Part shown: positions 33,245 through 43,700 of the stretch, piece after piece
Numbering within the stretch: the first letter of the stretch is position 1
Layout: each line of letters begins with the position of its first letter
Assembly (NCBI RefSeq): GCF_040225985.1
Contig: NZ_JBBPEU010000007.1
Coordinates: forward strand, 62,001 to 126,000
DNA from: Shimia sp040225985
GTDB lineage: Bacteria; Pseudomonadota; Alphaproteobacteria; Rhodobacterales; Rhodobacteraceae
Direction: 5' to 3'
Length of the DNA stretch: 64,000 bases
The notes under the pieces: model-generated
Seen by the model: the letters and a program-made list of their open reading frames with translations, nothing else
Database searches by the model: none
Told to the model about the DNA's origin: nothing
Made by a program: the position numbers and the translations under genes

Positions 33245-35524
33245 TCAGCCGCATTTCGAGTAGCCGCAACTGGCGCAGGTCATGCAGCCTTCGACCATGC
33301 GCATGTCATACTGGCCGCAAGACGGGCAGGCCTTGCCGCGCGGGGCTTCGCCCACGACCATGACCTCGGATTGCGGATCGGTCTTGAGGCCCATGCCTTC
33401 ACCTTCGATGAACCCGATGGCGATCATGTGGCGCTCGATCACGCCGCCGATGGCCGCGAGGATCGACGGGATGTATTTGCCCTCCATCCATGCACCGCCG
33501 CGCGGATCGAACACGGCTTTCAATTCCTCGACCACGAAAGATACGTCACCGCCGCGACGGAATACGGCCGAGATCATGCGGGTCAGCGCCAGAGTCCAGG
33601 CGTAGTGCTCCATGTTCTTGGAGTTGATGAACACTTCGAACGGGCGGCGGTGGCCATTGATGATGACGTCGTTCACGGTGAGGTAAATCGCGTGCTCGCT
33701 GTCGGGCCACTTGAGCTTGTAAGTCGCGCCTTCCAGCGATTGCGGACGTTCGAGCGGTTCGGACATATAGATGACCTCGCCATCCGTCACGTGATCTTCG
33801 GGCTTTTCGCCGGGGGCGTTCTCGGCCGTTTCCGACACCGCGAGAACCGAACCGGTCACATCGTTCGGGCGGTAGGTGGTGCAGCCTTTGCAGCCGGTGT
33901 CCCATGCTTGCATGTAGACATCCTTGAACGCATCGAACGAGATGTCCTCGGGACAGTTGATGGTTTTCGAGATCGACGAGTCGATCCACGATTGAGCCGC
34001 GGCCTGCATCCGCACGTGCGCCGCAGGTTCCAGCGTTTGCGCGTTCACGAAATAGTCGGGCAGTTCCTTGTCGCCGAACTTGTCGCGCCACATCTGCACG
34101 GCATAGTCGACCACCTCTTCTTCGGTGCGCGAGCCGTCCTTTTGCAGCACCTTGCGGGTGTAGGCATAGGCAAACACGGGTTCGATCCCCGAAGACACGT
34201 TACCTGCATATAGGCTGATCGTGCCGGTGGGCGCGATCGAGGTGAGCAGCGCGTTGCGGATTCCGTGTTCGGCGATCGCGGCCTTCACGTCGTCATCCAG
34301 ATGCGCGACCAGACCGCCATTGACATACTTATCCTTGTCAAACAGCGGGAAGACGCCTTTTTCACGGGCCAGATCGACCGAGGCCAGATAGGATGCGCGC
34401 GCAATCGCTTTCATCCAGGCTTCGGTCTGCTCGGCTGCTTCCTCGGTGCCGTATTTCAGGCCCAGCATCAGAAGCGCGTCGGCAAGACCGGTCACCCCAA
34501 GACCGATGCGGCGCTTGTTCTGGGCTTCCTGCGCCTGTTCGGGCAGCGGGAATTTCGAGGCGTCCACCACGTTATCCATCATGCGCACGGCGGTGGCCAC
34601 AAGATCGGTCAGGGCTTCCTGGTTCAGCTCGGCGTTGGTCTCGAAGGGGTTGCTGACCAGTCGGGCCAGGTTGATCGAACCCAAGAGGCAGGCACCATAG
34701 GGCGGCAGGGGCTGTTCGCCACAAGGATTGGTCGCCGCGATGGTTTCGCAATAGCCCAGATTATTCATCTGGTTGATGCGGTCGATGAAAATCACGCCCG
34801 GTTCGGCATAGTCATAGGTCGACTGCATGATCTTGTTCCAGAGGTCGCGCGCCTCGACCGTGTGATAGACCTTGTCGCCGAATTTCAGTTCCCACGAACC
34901 ATCATTCTTGACCGCTTCCATGAAGTCATCGGTGACCAGAACCGACATGTTGAACATGCGCAGACGGGCCGGGTCGGATTTGGCGGTGATGAACTGCTCG
35001 ATATCGGGATGGTCACAGCGCATGGTGGCCATCATGGCCCCTCGGCGCGATCCGGCAGACATGATCGTGCGGCACATCGCATCCCACACATCCATGAAAG
35101 ACAGGGGGCCGGACGCATCCGCAGCCACACCTTTGACGTCTGCACCCCGTGGGCGAATTGTCGAGAAATCATAGCCGATGCCACCGCCCTGCTGCATGGT
35201 CAGCGCGGCCTCTTTCAGCATGTCAAAGATCCCGCCCATGCTGTCGGGGATCGTGCCCATGACGAAACAGTTGAACAGGGTCACGTTCCGGGCGGTGCCG
35301 GCACCGGCGGTGATGCGGCCTGCGGGCAGGTATTTGAAGTCTTCCAGCGCGGCATAGAATTTCTCTTCCCAATGCGCCGGATCTTTTTCCACCCGCGCCA
35401 GATCGCGCGCGATGCGGCGCCAAGTGTCCTCGACCGTGATATCGATCGGTTTGCCGTCCGCTTCCTTGAAGCGATATTTCATATCCCAAATCTGTTCGGC
35501 GATGGGGGCGGCAAAGCGTGTCAT
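33245..35524 (-). CDS. nrdJ: Adenosylcobalamin-dependent ribonucleotide reductase (class II)
   Basis: A 759-residue reductase that makes deoxyribonucleotides without oxygen-dependent radical generation. Clear class II features: LPAGRITAGAGT, the GGGIGYDFSTIRPRG loop, NPCGEQPLPPYGACLLGSINLARLV with the CxE active-site pair, and APTGTISLYAGNVSSGIEP. The C-terminus has a zinc-ribbon-like ACPSCGQYDMRMVEGCMTCASCGYSKCG block typical of this long NrdJ type. Alone in its transcription unit. No cobalamin riboswitch is recognisable upstream. Confidence 0.96.
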   Translation of the reverse strand: MTRFAAPIAEQIWDMKYRFKEADGKPIDITVEDTWRRIARDLARVEKDPAHWEEKFYAALEDFKYLPAGRITAGAGTARNVTLFNCFVMGTIPDSMGGIFDMLKEAALTMQQGGGIGYDFSTIRPRGADVKGVAADASGPLSFMDVWDAMCRTIMSAGSRRGAMMATMRCDHPDIEQFITAKSDPARLRMFNMSVLVTDDFMEAVKNDGSWELKFGDKVYHTVEARDLWNKIMQSTYDYAEPGVIFIDRINQMNNLGYCETIAATNPCGEQPLPPYGACLLGSINLARLVSNPFETNAELNQEALTDLVATAVRMMDNVVDASKFPLPEQAQEAQNKRRIGLGVTGLADALLMLGLKYGTEEAAEQTEAWMKAIARASYLASVDLAREKGVFPLFDKDKYVNGGLVAHLDDDVKAAIAEHGIRNALLTSIAPTGTISLYAGNVSSGIEPVFAYAYTRKVLQKDGSRTEEEVVDYAVQMWRDKFGDKELPDYFVNAQTLEPAAHVRMQAAAQSWIDSSISKTINCPEDISFDAFKDVYMQAWDTGCKGCTTYRPNDVTGSVLAVSETAENAPGEKPEDHVTDGEVIYMSEPLERPQSLEGATYKLKWPDSEHAIYLTVNDVIINGHRRPFEVFINSKNMEHYAWTLALTRMISAVFRRGGDVSFVVEELKAVFDPRGGAWMEGKYIPSILAAIGGVIERHMIAIGFIEGEGMGLKTDPQSEVMVVGEAPRGKACPSCGQYDMRMVEGCMTCASCGYSKCG

Positions 35525-35719
35525 AGGCGAATCCTGTTGTCTCTGGTGGCAGCTTGAGTGGCGCTCTGGTTACTACGCGACGCGTCGGGGTCTCAACGTA
35601 AAATTGGCCGCGCGGAAGATTTTATTTCTTGACGGACGGTCACTTTACCACAAGACCTTGCCCACACCAACAGAAGACCTACTATATGAGGGTCGTGGAA
35701 TATAAGGAATCCCCTCGCC

Positions 35720-36151
35720 TTGGCCCAGCATGTCAATCTCGTAAAGCTCAGTGTCGGCAGCGAAAATCCCGAGAGCCTTGCCGCGTGGCAGGCGACGCGC
35801 GCGGCCCAGACCGGTGACGGGCATCCACAGCATGTCACCCGTATGTGGCCCAAGCGTGAAAAAGAGATTTTGAACGGCGGCTCAATCTACTGGGTTATCA
35901 AGGGCGCGATTCAATGTCGGCAACGCATCCTGCGTCTGGACGAGGTGATCGGCAGCGACGGGATTCGTCGCTGCGCCATCGTGCTTGACCCCGAAATCAT
36001 CCTGACCGAAACGGCGCTGCGCCGCCCGTTTCAGGGCTGGCGCTATCTGCCTGCCGAAGACAGTCCAGCAGATTTGCGCGGAAAACGCCGGCAGGAAGAC
36101 GACCTGCCGGCCGAACTGGCCGCGGCACTGGCTGAAATTGGCGTGCGGTGA
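35720..36151 (+). CDS. DUF1489 family protein
   Basis: A 143-residue protein typical of alphaproteobacteria: HVNLVKLSVGSENPESLAAWQ, TRMWPKREKEILNGGSIYWVIKGAIQCRQRIL, RRPFQGWRYLPAEDSPADL. Function unknown. The apparent start is TTG 35720; no ATG is in frame nearby. It is divergent from nrdJ and convergent with hisG. Confidence 0.88.
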   Translation: MAQHVNLVKLSVGSENPESLAAWQATRAAQTGDGHPQHVTRMWPKREKEILNGGSIYWVIKGAIQCRQRILRLDEVIGSDGIRRCAIVLDPEIILTETALRRPFQGWRYLPAEDSPADLRGKRRQEDDLPAELAAALAEIGVR

Positions 36152-36167
36152 AAACCGGCCAGCGCCC

Positions 36168-36863
36168 TTAATCGCGGTCCAGTTTTTCCAGAAGCACCTT
36201 CAGCGTCTCGCGCTCGTCCGCGTTCAGTTTCGCCTTGCGCGACCGGAAAAGCGTGGCCTGCGATTGCAGCGCCATCCCGTTTGACAGAATCTTGAGGTGG
36301 TTCGCACGCAGGGTATCCCCGGTCGAGGTGATGTCGGCAACCGCTTCGGCGGTCAGGTTCTTGACCGTGCCCTCGGTCGCGCCCTGACTGTCGACAAGCT
36401 GGTAATCAGCCACGCCATTGTCTCGCAGGAATTCCCGCACAAGACGGTGATACTTGGTCGCGATGCGCAGCCGGAAGCCATGTTCCGCACGGAAAGCCGC
36501 CGCTGCCGCATCAAGATCGTCCAGCGTGTCCACATCGACCCAGCAATTCGGGACGGCGATGATCAGGTCCGCCTGCCCGAAGCCCAGCAACGCGAGTTCC
36601 TCGACCTGCTGCTCCCACTGGCCCAGTTTTTCACGCACGAGATCGGTGCCGGTCACGCCCAGATGGATACGCCCCGCCGCCAGTTCGCGGGGGATTTCCC
36701 CTGCCGACAGCAGCACCAGTTCCACGCCATCGATCCCTTCGACCGACCCGGCGTATTCCCGATCCGACCCGGACCGCGCCAGACCGATGCCACGCGCGCC
36801 GAACCAGTCAAAGGTCTTTTCCATCAGGCGACCCTTGGACGGCACTCCCAGTTTGATCGTCAT
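36168..36863 (-). CDS. hisG: ATP phosphoribosyltransferase, short form
   Basis: A 231-residue enzyme catalysing the first step of histidine synthesis (ATP plus PRPP). GVPSKGRLMEKTFDWF at the start, LGVTGTDLVREKL, and the PRPP loop region DSQGATEGTVKNLTAEAVADITSTG are visible. The short form lacks the regulatory domain and needs HisZ, whose gene overlaps it upstream by four bases. Confidence 0.95.
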   Translation of the reverse strand: MTIKLGVPSKGRLMEKTFDWFGARGIGLARSGSDREYAGSVEGIDGVELVLLSAGEIPRELAAGRIHLGVTGTDLVREKLGQWEQQVEELALLGFGQADLIIAVPNCWVDVDTLDDLDAAAAAFRAEHGFRLRIATKYHRLVREFLRDNGVADYQLVDSQGATEGTVKNLTAEAVADITSTGDTLRANHLKILSNGMALQSQATLFRSRKAKLNADERETLKVLLEKLDRD

Positions 36864-37948
36864 AGCGCGCCCTCCAGTTTCAGGACCAGACCCGGACGGA
36901 TCACGCCGCCCACTGCCGGAATTTCACGCCCCTGCCCCAACACGCGGGTCAGCGCATCATAGCGCCCCCCGGTCGCGATGGGCGGCAGGTCCGCACGGCC
37001 CGGCGCATAAAACCCGAACACGAACCCGTCGTAATATTCCATCGAAGTGCGGCCATAGCTGGCCTCGAATTCGAGGTTGTCCACATCGACCCCGCGCGAG
37101 GCCAGCGCCTCGATCCGGTCCTTGAGCGTGAACACCGCCTCGGTGATGGCAGGCATGTCCACGGCGATGTCGCGCAGATGTTCCAGCGCAAAGGGCAGCT
37201 TCTCGCGCACGCCCAGCAGCGCCTCGATCAGCGCGACCTGCCCCGCCGCCAAAGGCGGTGTTTCGGCGTCTTCTTTCAAGGCGGCAATGCGCGCCGCGAT
37301 TTCCTGTTCCGAGCGCAGGCCGATCATCGGGAAATCGGTATCCATCGGGTTCGGCGTCGCGATCAGGGCCGCGCGGGTGGCAGGCATCTCGGTGCGCCCC
37401 GAAAACCGGTCCAGCAACTGCCGGAACCGGCGCGGTCGCCAGATATGGCGCAACAGGGCACCCTTGCGCCGTTCGGTGGTTTCAAGCCCGGCCACCGCCG
37501 CCTTGAGGATACCGATATCGCCCGTTGCGGCCCGCAGGTCGAGCGGGGCCAGCACAGTCTGCATCAGGGCAAAGACCTCGGCATCGGACGAGGCGGGGTT
37601 TTCGCGCTCGAACACCTCATATCCGACCTGCATGTATTCATTGTCGCGGCTCGGGTCTTCGTCCTGCCGCCGGAACACCTGGCCGGAATAAGTATAGCGC
37701 GCGGGTTCCGCCCCGTGGTCCATGTGCATCTGCACCACCGGCACGGTAAAATCGGGCCGCAGCATTTGTTCGCCGCGCAACGTGTCCGAGGTCACGTAGG
37801 CGCGGCCGCGGATATCTTCGCCATAAAGGTCCAACAACACCTCGGCAGGTTGCAGCAACGAGGTTTCCACGGGCGTCGCGCCGGCCTCTTCAAAGAACGC
37901 CTGTATCTCGGCGGCCCGGGCGCGGATCATGGCTTTGGTCGGCATCAC
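36860..37948 (-). CDS. hisZ: ATP phosphoribosyltransferase regulatory subunit
   Basis: A 362-residue class II HisRS paralogue lacking tRNA synthetase activity. MRPDFTVPVVQMH (motif-2-like loop), YSGQVFRRQDEDPSRDNEYMQVGYEVF and the C-terminal FGFYAPGRADLPPIATGGRYDALTRVLG match HisZ. It forms an octamer with short HisG and confers histidine feedback. Overlaps hisS and hisG by four bases each, a tight operon. Confidence 0.93.
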   Translation of the reverse strand: MMPTKAMIRARAAEIQAFFEEAGATPVETSLLQPAEVLLDLYGEDIRGRAYVTSDTLRGEQMLRPDFTVPVVQMHMDHGAEPARYTYSGQVFRRQDEDPSRDNEYMQVGYEVFERENPASSDAEVFALMQTVLAPLDLRAATGDIGILKAAVAGLETTERRKGALLRHIWRPRRFRQLLDRFSGRTEMPATRAALIATPNPMDTDFPMIGLRSEQEIAARIAALKEDAETPPLAAGQVALIEALLGVREKLPFALEHLRDIAVDMPAITEAVFTLKDRIEALASRGVDVDNLEFEASYGRTSMEYYDGFVFGFYAPGRADLPPIATGGRYDALTRVLGQGREIPAVGGVIRPGLVLKLEGAL

Positions 37949-39435
37949 TCACCCTGCCCTTCAAGGATTTCGCGCACCTTGGCAACCAGTTGATCGCGCG
38001 GCACCTCGAACTGGCTGGGGCGCTCTTTCCATTCTTCCAGCGTCGCGCTTTCGGCGATCTTGGCGCCCAGCACCAGATCCTTGATCTGAATCACGCCCCG
38101 GTCTTTTTCATCCCCGCCTTCGATCACGGCCACGGGGCTGTTGCGCTTGTCAGCGTATTTCAACTGGTTGCCAAAATTCTTGGGGTTGCCCAGATACACC
38201 TCGGACCGGATGCCCGCATTGCGCAGCTCGGCCACCATCGCCTGATAATCGGCCATGCGCGCCTTATCCATCACGGTCACAACCACCGGACCAACCGAGG
38301 TTCCGCCCATGCGGCCCTTTTCACGCAGCGCCGCCAACAGACGGTCCACACCAATCGACACGCCGGTCGCAGGCACGGCCTGACCTGTGAAACGCTTGAC
38401 GAGATCGTCATAACGTCCACCACCAGACACGGACCCGAACTGGCGCTTGCGTCCCTTTTCGTCAAAGATTTCAAAGGTCAACTCGGCCTCGTAAACCGGG
38501 CCGGTATAGTATCCCAGACCACGCACGATGCTCGGGTCGATCTCGATCCGGTCCGCGCCATAGCCACCCGCATCCAGCAACTCGGCAATCTGTTCCAGCT
38601 CTGCAATCCCTTCGGCCCCAACCGCAGACGCCCCAACGGCACCGCGCAGGTTTTCAAAGGTCTTGGACACGTCGGCCGCTTTTGAAGTCAGAAAGGCAAT
38701 TACAGGCTCGGCCTGATCTTCGGACAGACCCACGCCGTCAATGAACGCCCCCGAGGCATCGAGACGCCCCTTGGTCAGCAATTCACGCACGCCCTGTTCG
38801 CCCACCTTGTCGAACTTGTCGATGGTGCGCAGCACGTTGTCCTTAGCCGCCTGATCTTCGCCAAGGCCCATCACTTCGAGCACGCCATTCATGACCTTGC
38901 GGTTGTTCACGCGCACCAGGTAATCGCCGCGCGGAATCCCAACGGTTTCCAGCGTGTCCGACAGCATGGCGCAAATTTCCGCGTCCGCCGCCATGGACGC
39001 CGTGCCCACGGTATCCGCATCGCATTGATAAAACTGGCGAAACCGGCCCGGACCCGGCTTTTCGTTGCGCCAGACCGGCCCCATCGCATAGCGGCGATAG
39101 GGCGTCGGCAGATCATTGCGATACTGCGCATAGACGCGAGCCAAAGGCGCGGTCAGGTCATAGCGCAGTGCCATCCAATCGCCCTTGTCGTTCTCGTCAA
39201 ATTCCTGCCACGCGAACACGCCTTCGTTGGGGCGGTCGACATCGGGCAGGAACTTGCCCAGCGCCTCGACAGTTTCCACCGCCGACGATTCCAGCGCCTC
39301 GAACCCGTAATGATGATAGACCCCGGCGATCTGTTGCAGCATATGGCTGCGCTCGGTCACCTCGTGGCCGAAATAGTCGCGGAACCCCTTGGGCGTCTCG
39401 GCCTTGGGGCGGGGGGCTTTCTTCACTTTGGCCAT
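37945..39435 (-). CDS. hisS: Histidyl-tRNA synthetase
   Basis: A 496-residue class II synthetase: TPKGFRDYFGHEVTERSHML (motif 1 region), LRYDLTAPLARVYAQY and RRYAMGPVWRNEKPGPGRFRQFYQCDADTVG (motif 2), GLGYYTGPVYEAEL (histidine-binding), and SVSGGGRYDDLVKRF with the later GVSIGVDRLLAAL (motif 3). Length is typical of the alphaproteobacterial form, longer than in E. coli. First gene of hisS-hisZ-hisG. Confidence 0.96.
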   Translation of the reverse strand: MAKVKKAPRPKAETPKGFRDYFGHEVTERSHMLQQIAGVYHHYGFEALESSAVETVEALGKFLPDVDRPNEGVFAWQEFDENDKGDWMALRYDLTAPLARVYAQYRNDLPTPYRRYAMGPVWRNEKPGPGRFRQFYQCDADTVGTASMAADAEICAMLSDTLETVGIPRGDYLVRVNNRKVMNGVLEVMGLGEDQAAKDNVLRTIDKFDKVGEQGVRELLTKGRLDASGAFIDGVGLSEDQAEPVIAFLTSKAADVSKTFENLRGAVGASAVGAEGIAELEQIAELLDAGGYGADRIEIDPSIVRGLGYYTGPVYEAELTFEIFDEKGRKRQFGSVSGGGRYDDLVKRFTGQAVPATGVSIGVDRLLAALREKGRMGGTSVGPVVVTVMDKARMADYQAMVAELRNAGIRSEVYLGNPKNFGNQLKYADKRNSPVAVIEGGDEKDRGVIQIKDLVLGAKIAESATLEEWKERPSQFEVPRDQLVAKVREILEGQGE

Positions 39436-39542
39436 GTGTCATGGTCCTTTCGGGTTTAACTCGCCCGTGCGTTTACCCAATGCCCCGCACGGGGGCAAGC
39501 GAACCCTTGATGACAAAGCGCCCCGCCCCCTGTGGTGTGCGC

Positions 39543-40346
39543 TCAGATATCCGCAAAATCTCCGCCGCGCCCCTTTCCGCCGGCAAAACGGGCCGCGCCA
39601 TGCTGACCCTCTTTCAAGAAGGTGCCATACGACCGCCACTCGCGGCGCAGGGCCGACGCCAGTTTTTCCCCCGACATCCGTGCCGACACATGATCGGCGC
39701 GCATACAGGCCTGAGGAAAGGGCACAAGGCTTTCGGCCAGTTGCATAGCCGCAGCAAGGGCCTGATTTTCTGGTACAATTCTATCGACCAGCCCCATGTT
39801 AAAGGCCTCGGACGCGCCCACGGGGCGGCCGGTCAAAATCAGATCATTGGCGCGGCCCTGCCCCAGAATGCGGGGCAACCGGATGGTGCCGCCGTCGATC
39901 AGGGGCACGCCCCAACGGCGGCAGAACACGCCGAACGTGGCGGTTTCGGCGGCGACACGCATGTCGCACCACGCGGCAAGTTCGATCCCGCCAGCCACGG
40001 CATAGCCTTCCACGGCGGCGATCACGGGCTTGGTCAGCATCAGCCGCGACGGCCCCATCGGCCCCGGCAAAGGCCGCGTGCGCGCGTTGCTCCAGTCATC
40101 GGGGATCTGCACATCGGCAATCCAATCCTGCCCCGCGCCGGTGGCCGCGGATTTGAGGTCAAACCCCGCACAAAAGCTGCCTGCCTCGCCAGTCAAGATC
40201 GCGACGTCGACGGCTTCATCTACGTCAAACGCCTGAAAAGCCTCATATAAAGCCCGCGCCGTCTCGGGGTTGACTGCGTTGCGCGCAGCGGCCCGGCGGA
40301 TGGTCACCACGCGGACACGGCCCCGTGTCTCAACAGAAATCGTCAT
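39543..40346 (-). CDS. Enoyl-CoA hydratase/isomerase family protein
   Basis: A 267-residue crotonase-fold protein. GEAGSFCAGFDLKSAA holds the oxyanion-hole turn, and GYAVAGGIELAAWCDMRVAAETATFGVFCRRWGVPLIDGGTIRLPRILG the second conserved block. The usual catalytic glutamate pair is not both present: the second position reads GVPLIDGGT, so isomerase, hydrolase or a changed activity is possible. The ATG at 40346 has AGGA upstream. Divergent from slyX. Confidence 0.85.
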   Translation of the reverse strand: MTISVETRGRVRVVTIRRAAARNAVNPETARALYEAFQAFDVDEAVDVAILTGEAGSFCAGFDLKSAATGAGQDWIADVQIPDDWSNARTRPLPGPMGPSRLMLTKPVIAAVEGYAVAGGIELAAWCDMRVAAETATFGVFCRRWGVPLIDGGTIRLPRILGQGRANDLILTGRPVGASEAFNMGLVDRIVPENQALAAAMQLAESLVPFPQACMRADHVSARMSGEKLASALRREWRSYGTFLKEGQHGAARFAGGKGRGGDFADI

Positions 40347-40447
40347 GTGAAATCCTCCTCGATGACAGGGAAGCATCCCCTGGCGCACCAATCAACGCAA
40401 ACCCCACGTCGCTTGACCCGGACCGCCCCGCCGCCTATCGAGAGACC

Positions 40448-40642
40448 ATGAAAAAGCTGGAAGAACAGATCGCTCACCTAACCCGCACAGTCGAAGACCT
40501 GTCAGAAGTCGTGGCGCGGCAGGATCAGGAAATCACCTTGCTGACAAACCGTGTACGGATGCTGATGGAACGCGAGGCCGAGCGCGAGGCGGCAGGCACA
40601 GGCGGTATCGTTCTGGGTGACGAACGCCCGCCGCATTACTGA
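40448..40642 (+). CDS. slyX: SlyX family protein
   Basis: A 64-residue, almost entirely coiled-coil protein: KKLEEQIAHLTRTVEDLSEVVARQDQEITLLTNRVRMLMERE, ending with the conserved DERPPHY tail. The PPHY ending is diagnostic of SlyX. Function unknown. The start at 40448 gives the family length; an upstream in-frame start at 40325 would overlap the divergent gene. Confidence 0.9.
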   Translation: MKKLEEQIAHLTRTVEDLSEVVARQDQEITLLTNRVRMLMEREAEREAAGTGGIVLGDERPPHY

Positions 40643-40649
40643 AACTATA

Positions 40650-40697
40650 GGGTTTGTACGCATTTCAGCCCCCCGCCTGACCATTTTGTACAAACCC
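40650..40697. repeat. 10-bp inverted repeat after slyX
   Basis: GGGTTTGTAC (40650-40659) and GTACAAACCC (40688-40697) are perfect complements separated by 28 bases, seven bases after the slyX stop and followed by a T-rich run. It may be a terminator-like structure or a protein-binding site in the convergent gap with dnaE. Confidence 0.5.
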
Positions 40698-40715
40698 GTT
40701 TCTTCACCTTGTCTT

Positions 40716-40763
40716 AAATACTCTGGGGTGAATTGGCCGCAGGCCAAGAGGGGCAACGCCCCT
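40716..40763 (+). repeat. Dispersed two-hairpin repeat, copy 1
   Basis: AAATAC, TCTGGGGTGAA, then a hairpin TTGGCC-GCA-GGCCAA, then AGAGG and a second hairpin GGGGC-AAC-GCCCC. A second copy with the same order is at 60539. It lies between convergent slyX and dnaE. The conserved lead and hairpins suggest a REP-like element or terminator cassette common in this genome. Confidence 0.65.
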
Positions 40764-40773
40764 CCTGCCCTGC

Positions 40774-43700
40774 TTAATATTCTTCCACCATCATCACCCC
40801 GTCGAGCGATTTGATCGCGCCCTTGATTTGGGGGTTCACGGGGAATTCGCGGCCCGTATCCATTTCAACCTCGCCCGGCAGGGCGGGGTCCATCAGGCAG
40901 AACATGACCGGTCCGCGCCCACCGCTTTTGACCGAGTCGGCGGCCTGTTGCAGCACGCTTGCGACCGGCGCAATGGCGGTAGTGTCCTCAATAAAGATTC
41001 TGAGCCCCGCACTGCCCGCGTCGGCCACAACCGTGTCTACCGGCGCGATGGATTTCGCCAGCAGTTTCAACTGGTCCGATTCGACCTCGGCCTCGACCGT
41101 GACCACGACCTTCGATCCGGTTTCAAGGTATTCGCGACATTTCTCCAGGGTATCCGAGAAAATCGTAACCTCGTAGGCGCCGGTCGGGTCCGAGAGTTGG
41201 GCAAAGGCAAAGCGGTTGCCACGCGCGGATTTGCGTTCCTGCCGACCAGACACACGGCCCGCCATCTTGACCACGCAGCGCCCGCCCTTGGCCTGTTCGG
41301 CGACCTCATCCATGGTGAGAACCTTCTTGCGCTTGAGCGCAGGCATATAATCTTCGAGCGGATGGCCAGAGAGGAAGAACCCGATGGCCCGCGCCTCTTC
41401 ATCGAGACGTTCCGCCGGCAACCAGTCGCCCACTGGCGACAGGCGCGGTTCGGGCAGGTCGTCGCCCGCCTCGCCAAAAAGCGAGACCTGGTTCGAGGTT
41501 TTTTGATCCTGGATGGCTGCGGAATAGTTCACCAGCGCATCAAGGCTTTCCAACACGCGGCGGCGATTGTTGTCGAGTTCGTCAAAGGCACCCGCGCGGG
41601 CGAGCATTTCAAGCGGGCGTTTGCCGACGCGCTTAAGGTCCACCCGACGGGCAAAATCGAACAGCGTGGCAAAGGGTTTGTCGACGCCATCCACCTTGCG
41701 CCCGTTGGTGACAAGGTTCATTGCCTCGACGCCCACGTTCTTGAGCGCGCCCAGACCATAGACCAGCGCCCCGTCCACCACCTTGAACGTGGCATCCGAG
41801 CGGTTCACGCAGGGCGGCACATAAGGCAGCGCGAGCTTTTTCTTCACTTCTTCGAAATAGACGGACAGCTTGTCGGTGAGGTGGATATCGCAGTTCATCA
41901 CCCCGGCCATGAATTCGACGGGGTGGTTCGCCTTGAGCCACGCGGTCTGATAGGACACCACCGCATAGGCCGCCGCGTGGGATTTGTTAAAGCCGTAGTT
42001 GGCGAATTTTTCCAGAAGGTCGAACACCTCGGACGCCTTCTTGGCATCCACGCCATTTTCCGCCGCGCCCTTTTCAAACTTGGGGCGTTCGGCGTCCATC
42101 GCCTCTTTGATCTTTTTACCCATCGCCCGGCGCAGCAGGTCCGCGCCGCCAAGCGTATAATTCGCCATGACCTGCGCAATCTGCATCACCTGTTCCTGAT
42201 AGACGATGATGCCCTGGGTTTCCTCAAGAATGTGGTCGATCAGGGGGTGTACGGACTCGATCTCGCGCAGGCCGTTCTTGACCTCGCAATAGACGGGGAT
42301 GTTTTCCATCGGACCGGGACGATAGAGCGCCACAAGCGCGACGATGTCCTCGATACAGGTGGGTTTCATGCGCTTGAGCGCATCCATCATGCCGGTGGAT
42401 TCCACCTGGAAGACGGCGACGGTCTTGGCGGCGGCATACAGTTTATAGGTGGCTTCGTCATCCAGCGGGATGGCGTTGATCTGGTTTTCCGCACCTTCCG
42501 CCGGCTCGTACAGTTGCGTGCCATCAGCGGCGACATGCAGGGGCCGCCCCGAGGCGTGGATCTGTTCAATCGCGTTCTGGATCACGGTCAGGGTTTTCAG
42601 GCCCAGAAAGTCGAATTTCACCAGCCCCGCCTGTTCCACCCATTTCATGTTGAACTGGGTCGCGGGCATGTCGGATTTCGGATCCTGATACAGCGGCACC
42701 AGCGCATCCAGCGGACGGTCGCCGATCACCACCCCTGCCGCGTGGGTCGAAGCGTTGCGCAACAGCCCCTCGACTTGCTGGCCATAGGTCAGCAGGCGGT
42801 CGACGACCTCTTCGTTGCGGGCCTCTTCGCGCAGGCGGGGTTCCTCCTTGAGCGCGTCGGCAATCGACATCGGCTTGACCCCTTCGACGGGGATCAGTTT
42901 CGACAGGCGGTCCACCTGACCATAGGGCATCTGCAAGACGCGCCCAATGTCACGCACCGCGGCCTTGGACAGAAGCGCGCCGAAGGTGATGATCTGGCCC
43001 ACCTTGTCGCGGCCGTATTTTTCCTGAACGTATTTGATAACCTCTTCGCGGCGGTCCATGCAGAAGTCGATGTCGAAGTCGGGCATAGACACCCGCTCGG
43101 GGTTGAGGAACCGTTCGAACAGCAATGAATAGCGCAGCGGATCAAGGTCGGTGATGGTCAGCGCATAGGCGACGAGCGACCCCGCGCCCGAGCCCCGCCC
43201 GGGCCCGACGGGAATGTCGTGGTCCTTGGCCCACTGGATAAAGTCGGCCACGATCAGGAAGTAACCCGGAAAGCCCATGCCCTCGATGATGCCAAGTTCG
43301 AAGTCGAGCCGTTCCTGATATTCCTCGACGCTGACGGCATGGGGGATCACAGCAAGGCGGGCCTGCAGGCCCTCGTTCGCGATGCGGCGCAGTTCGGCGA
43401 CTTCGTCATCGGCGAATTTCGGCAGGATCGGGTCGCGGCGATAAGTGGCAAAAGCGCAGCGTTGGGCGATCTCGACCGTGTTTTCGATGGCTTCGGGCAG
43501 ATCGGCGAAGAGGGTGATCATCTCTTCCTGCGACTTGAAGTAATGCTGCGACGTCAGGCGGCGGCGGCCGTCCTGCTGATCGACATAGGCGCCTTCGGCA
43601 ATACAGATCAGCGCATCATGCGCCTCGTACATGTCCGGTTTCGGGAAATAGACATCGTTGGTCGCGACCAGCGGGATGTCCATATCATAGGCCATCTCGA

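Noticed and set aside
35680..35710. NrdR box before nrdJ
   Set aside because: Two AT-rich palindrome-like stretches occur (CCTTATATTCC and CCTCATATAGTAGG), but their spacing and sequence do not fit the paired NrdR boxes.
35525..35719. Cobalamin riboswitch before the B12-dependent nrdJ
   Set aside because: No B12-box-like conserved segment or matching helices were recognisable in the leader.
40828..43128. Plus-strand open frame of 766 codons
   Set aside because: Antisense to dnaE, with composition typical of a GC-rich shadow frame.
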